This document shows, one piece after another, positions 61,515-64,000 of a DNA stretch of 64,000 bases. Location of the stretch: the NCBI GenBank assembly GCA_002841625.1, contig PHAG01000006.1, positions 248,001 through 312,000 on the forward strand. The letters run 5' to 3'. The notes under the pieces are model-generated. The model was given only the letters and a program-made list of their open reading frames with translations. It was not told where the DNA came from and ran no database searches. Every line of letters begins with the position of its first letter. The first letter of the stretch is position 1. Source of the DNA: Firmicutes bacterium HGW-Firmicutes-1 (GTDB taxonomy: Bacteria; Bacillota; Clostridia; Lachnospirales; Vallitaleaceae). The translations under genes and the position numbers were made by a program.

Positions 61515-61910
61515 ATGGCAAAGAAAGTAGTTAAAAAAGTTACTAAAAAGCGCGTAAAGAAACATATCGAACGCGGACAAGCTCATATAAAATCAACATT
61601 TAACAATACGCTAGTTACACTAACCGATACAGAAGGCAATACGCTTTCATGGGCAAGTGCAGGTGGACTTGGTTTTAGAGGATCAAGAAAATCTACGCCT
61701 TATGCAGCTCAAATGGCTGCAGACACTGCGGCAAAAGCTGCTATGATTCATGGATTAAAAGCTGTAGAAGTTATGGTAAAAGGCCCTGGTGCTGGTAGAG
61801 AAGCTGCTATTAGAGCGCTACAAGCGGCAGGATTAGATGTAACAAGTATCAAGGATGTAACACCAGTACCACATAATGGATGTCGTCCACCAAAACGCAG
61901 AAGAGTGTAA
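61515..61910 (+). CDS. rpsK: 30S ribosomal protein S11 (uS11)
   Basis: 131 residues. The ATG at 61515 is preferred over the adjacent TTG at 61512 because AAGGAGG then has normal spacing and the protein begins [23 protein letters not shown] and the C-terminal [16 protein letters not shown] are diagnostic. It forms the 30S platform with S6/S18 and lines the E-site mRNA path. Confidence 0.98.
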   Translation: MAKKVVKKVTKKRVKKHIERGQAHIKSTFNNTLVTLTDTEGNTLSWASAGGLGFRGSRKSTPYAAQMAADTAAKAAMIHGLKAVEVMVKGPGAGREAAIRALQAAGLDVTSIKDVTPVPHNGCRPPKRRRV

Positions 61911-61929
61911 CCGTCAGGAGGTGTAAACA

Positions 61930-62556
61930 ATGGCAAGATATACAGGAGCAGTATGTAGATTGTGTCGTAGAGAAGGCGATAAGCTTTTCTTAAAAGGCGA
62001 TAGATGCTACACTGGTAAATGTGCAATAGATCGTAGACCGTATCCACCAGGACAACACGGTAAATCACGTACAAAAGTTTCCGAATACGGATTACAATTA
62101 CGTGAAAAGCAAAAAGCAAAAAGAATTTATGGTGTGCTTGAAACTCAATTTAGAAATTATTTTGAAGAAGCTGATCGTAAAAAAGGTATTACAGGTGATA
62201 ACTTACTAATTACTCTTGAGTCACGTTTAGACAATGTTGCTTATAAAGCAGGGTTAGGTCGTTCTAGAACTGAAGCAAGACAAGTGGTTCGTCATAACCA
62301 TGTAATCATAAATGGTAAAAGAGTTAACATTCCTTCTTATTTAGTAAAAGCAGGAGATGTTATTCAAATAGCAGAAAAATCTCATGGCATTCAAAGATTC
62401 AAAGATATTTTTGAAAGTACATCAGGTAGACCTGTTGCAGAATGGTTAAGTGTAGACTTAGACAGTTATACTGTTAAGGTTTTAGCTCTTCCAACAAGAG
62501 AACAAATTACAGTTCCAGTTTTAGAAACGCTTATCATTGAGTTGTATTCTAAATAA
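61930..62556 (+). CDS. rpsD: 30S ribosomal protein S4, zinc-binding form
   Basis: 208 residues. C9, C12, C26 and C31 form the N-terminal zinc site of C+ S4. The S4 RNA-binding motif [20 protein letters not shown] is present. It is a primary 16S binder and, in several bacteria, autogenous repressor of the mRNA that carries it. CAGGAGG precedes the ATG. Confidence 0.98.
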   Translation: MARYTGAVCRLCRREGDKLFLKGDRCYTGKCAIDRRPYPPGQHGKSRTKVSEYGLQLREKQKAKRIYGVLETQFRNYFEEADRKKGITGDNLLITLESRLDNVAYKAGLGRSRTEARQVVRHNHVIINGKRVNIPSYLVKAGDVIQIAEKSHGIQRFKDIFESTSGRPVAEWLSVDLDSYTVKVLALPTREQITVPVLETLIIELYSK

Positions 62557-62672
62557 TAACATATGTCATGAGCAAGCTAGAAGCATTTTACCCTCAGAAT
62601 TCGCGCTAAAGCACATATGTAGAATGAAGATATTCTATATAATATTAATTTATAGAAGGAGGGTCTTTAAAC
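62557..62672 (+). other. rpsD-rpoA gap with small inverted repeats
   Basis: 116 nt. ACATATG-type repeats (near 62560 and 62613) can pair over a long loop, and AGAAT/ATTCT forms a small hairpin near 62621-62635. A TATAAT at 62638 lacks a recognisable -35 at 17 nt, so a promoter is not claimed. AGAAGGAGGG at the end serves rpoA. Confidence 0.4.
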
Positions 62673-63632
62673 GTGTTTGATTTTGAAAAACCAAAAATTG
62701 ATATTATCGAAATAACCGAAGATAATAGATATGGGCGATTTGTGATTGAACCTCTGGAGAGAGGTTATGGCACAACGCTTGGCAATTCCCTTAGAAGAAT
62801 TATGTTATCATCATTGCCAGGAGCAGCAATTAGTAGTATTAAAATTGATGGAGTATTGCATGAATTTAGTACGATTCCTGGTGTTAAGGAAGATGTTTCG
62901 GAAATTATTCTTAACATTAAAAGATTGGCTATTAAAAACAACAGTGACAGTTTTGAACCAAAAGTTGCTTATATTGAATTTGAAGGTGAAGGTATCGTAA
63001 CAGGAGCTGATATTCAAGCAGATCCAGATATTGAAATCCTTAACCCAGATGTTACTATAGCAACATTAAGCGGTGGAGCTGACAGTAAGCTGTTTATTGA
63101 GTTAACGATTACTAGAGGAAGAGGATACATCGGTGCTGAGAAAAACAAATCTGATGATCAACCAATCGGAGTGATTCCAATTGACTCAAGTTATACGCCA
63201 GTTGAACGTGTCAATCTTATTGTAGAAAATACACGTGTTGGACAGATTACAGATTATGATAAATTAACACTCGAAGTATGGACCAATTGTACATTGTCAC
63301 CAGATGAAGCAGTAAGCTTAGCAGCTAGGGTTTTAAGCGAGCATTTAAACTTGTTTGTAGACTTATCTGAAAGTGCTAAAAATACTGAAGTAATGGTTGA
63401 AAAAGAAGACAATGAAAAAGAAAAGGTTCTTGAAATGAGCATTGATGAATTAGAACTATCTGTACGTTCTTACAACTGCTTGAAAAGAGCAGGGATTAAT
63501 ACAGTTGAAGAATTAACGAATAGAACATCCGAAGATATGATGAAAGTAAGAAACTTAGGAAGAAAATCTTTGGAAGAAGTATTATCAAAATTAAAAGAAC
63601 TTGAATTGGTGTTAAAACCTAGTGATGAATAG
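62673..63632 (+). CDS. rpoA: DNA-directed RNA polymerase subunit alpha
   Basis: 319 residues with a GTG start after AGAAGGAGGG. The N-terminal domain (to about residue 230) has [24 protein letters not shown], which dimerises and nucleates polymerase assembly. The C-terminal domain (from about 245, [26 protein letters not shown] and [11 protein letters not shown]) binds UP-element DNA and activators. Confidence 0.98.
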   Translation: MFDFEKPKIDIIEITEDNRYGRFVIEPLERGYGTTLGNSLRRIMLSSLPGAAISSIKIDGVLHEFSTIPGVKEDVSEIILNIKRLAIKNNSDSFEPKVAYIEFEGEGIVTGADIQADPDIEILNPDVTIATLSGGADSKLFIELTITRGRGYIGAEKNKSDDQPIGVIPIDSSYTPVERVNLIVENTRVGQITDYDKLTLEVWTNCTLSPDEAVSLAARVLSEHLNLFVDLSESAKNTEVMVEKEDNEKEKVLEMSIDELELSVRSYNCLKRAGINTVEELTNRTSEDMMKVRNLGRKSLEEVLSKLKELELVLKPSDE

Positions 63633-63687
63633 ATTCGTTGATTTATATACTAGAGAATACAACATCTGATAAAGGAGGTAAATAGAG

Positions 63688-64000
63688 ATGGCAGGATTAG
63701 GATATAGAAAGCTAGGAAGAACTTCTTCTCAAAGAAAAGCTTTGCTTAGAAATCAAGTTACTAATTTGATTTATCATGGCAAGATTAAAACTACTGAGAC
63801 TAAAGCAAAAGAAGTTCGTAAAATAGCTGAAAAACTAATTGCTCTTGCAGTTAGAGAAAAAGATAATTTTGTTGAAACTACTGTAACTCAAAAAGTGCCT
63901 AAAAAGACAGCTGATGGAAGTAGAGTTAAAACTACTGTTGATGGCAAGAAGGTTACTGAGTTTGAAGAAATTAAAAAGAATATTAAAAAAGATAATCCTT
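63688..64000 (+). CDS. rplQ: 50S ribosomal protein L17 (bL17), 3' end off window
   Basis: ATG at 63688 with AAAGGAGG upstream; open to the last base, so truncated by the window. [20 protein letters not shown] and [22 protein letters not shown] are diagnostic. After residue about 68 it carries a Lys/Thr-rich insertion ([20 protein letters not shown]) in place of the shorter loop of E. coli L17; longer L17s are common in clostridia. Last gene of the alpha operon. Confidence 0.96.
   Translation, partial: MAGLGYRKLGRTSSQRKALLRNQVTNLIYHGKIKTTETKAKEVRKIAEKLIALAVREKDNFVETTVTQKVPKKTADGSRVKTTVDGKKVTEFEEIKKNIKKDNP

Noticed and set aside
1-64000. tRNA, rRNA, transposase, integrase or phage genes
   Set aside because: None was recognised on either strand by reading; the 39-nt repeat is too short to be an insertion sequence.

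Overview
The window is low-G+C DNA with two unrelated parts, all on the + strand. Nucleotides 1 to about 46,900 hold the 3' end of a very large trans-acyltransferase (trans-AT) polyketide synthase (PKS) operon. Nucleotides 47,141 to 64,000 hold the S10-spc-alpha ribosomal protein supercluster, from rpsJ to a right-truncated rplQ. The gene order adk-map-KOW gene-infA-rpmJ-rpsM, the Cys-rich zinc forms of S14, S4 and L36, the lid-zinc adenylate kinase and the A+T-rich codon use suggest a Gram-positive clostridium (Firmicutes, class Clostridia). Genus cannot be assigned from this window.

PKS part. Eleven complete ketosynthase (KS) domains and the tail of a twelfth are visible. There is no acyltransferase, enoylreductase, methyltransferase, thioesterase or NRPS domain, so the acyltransferase must act in trans, and loading, release and tailoring genes must lie outside the window. 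Reading left to right (| module border, // protein border): (KS0)-DH1-KR1-ACP1 | KS1-[ACP-like insert]-DH2-KR2-ACP2 | KS2-DH3-KR3-ACP3 | KS3-DH4-KR4-ACP4 | KS4-DH5-KR5-ACP5 | KS5-DH6-ACP6 | KS6-DH7 // KR7-ACP7 | KS7-DH8-ACP8 | KS8-[ACP-like insert]-KR8-ACP9 | KS9 // KR9-ACP10 | KS10-KR10-ACP11 | KS11. Five successive DH-KR modules predict a conjugated polyene stretch, followed by modules that leave keto or hydroxyl groups. Helical docking segments join the proteins and the genes overlap by 8 to 11 nt.

The first four PKS reading frames (2-27324) look like one original giant gene broken at three points, with a fourth, in-frame loss. The four scars alternate between the same two places in the repeat unit: the KR active site (about 7130 and 11500) and the post-KS linker (about 9432 and 13793). 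This is either loss of repeated sequence during assembly or real deletions, and it matters for any structure prediction. An identical 39-nt stretch (33 nt of it a clean 11-codon insertion reading LTNAEGEYPLT) sits inside two different KR structural subdomains 15 kb apart. It looks like a very small in-frame insertion element and is the most unexpected item in the window.

A small membrane-protein gene and a strong bidirectional-looking terminator (46910-46941) close the PKS region. The ribosomal part starts with a good promoter and a 200-nt structured leader before rpsJ. A second promoter of the same design and another structured leader precede rpsM, so the alpha operon has its own entry point. 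Several gaps (rpsJ-rplC, rpsH-rplF, rpsM-rpsK) hold clear hairpins and are candidate RNA control sites. No tRNA, rRNA, CRISPR array, transposase or phage gene was seen.
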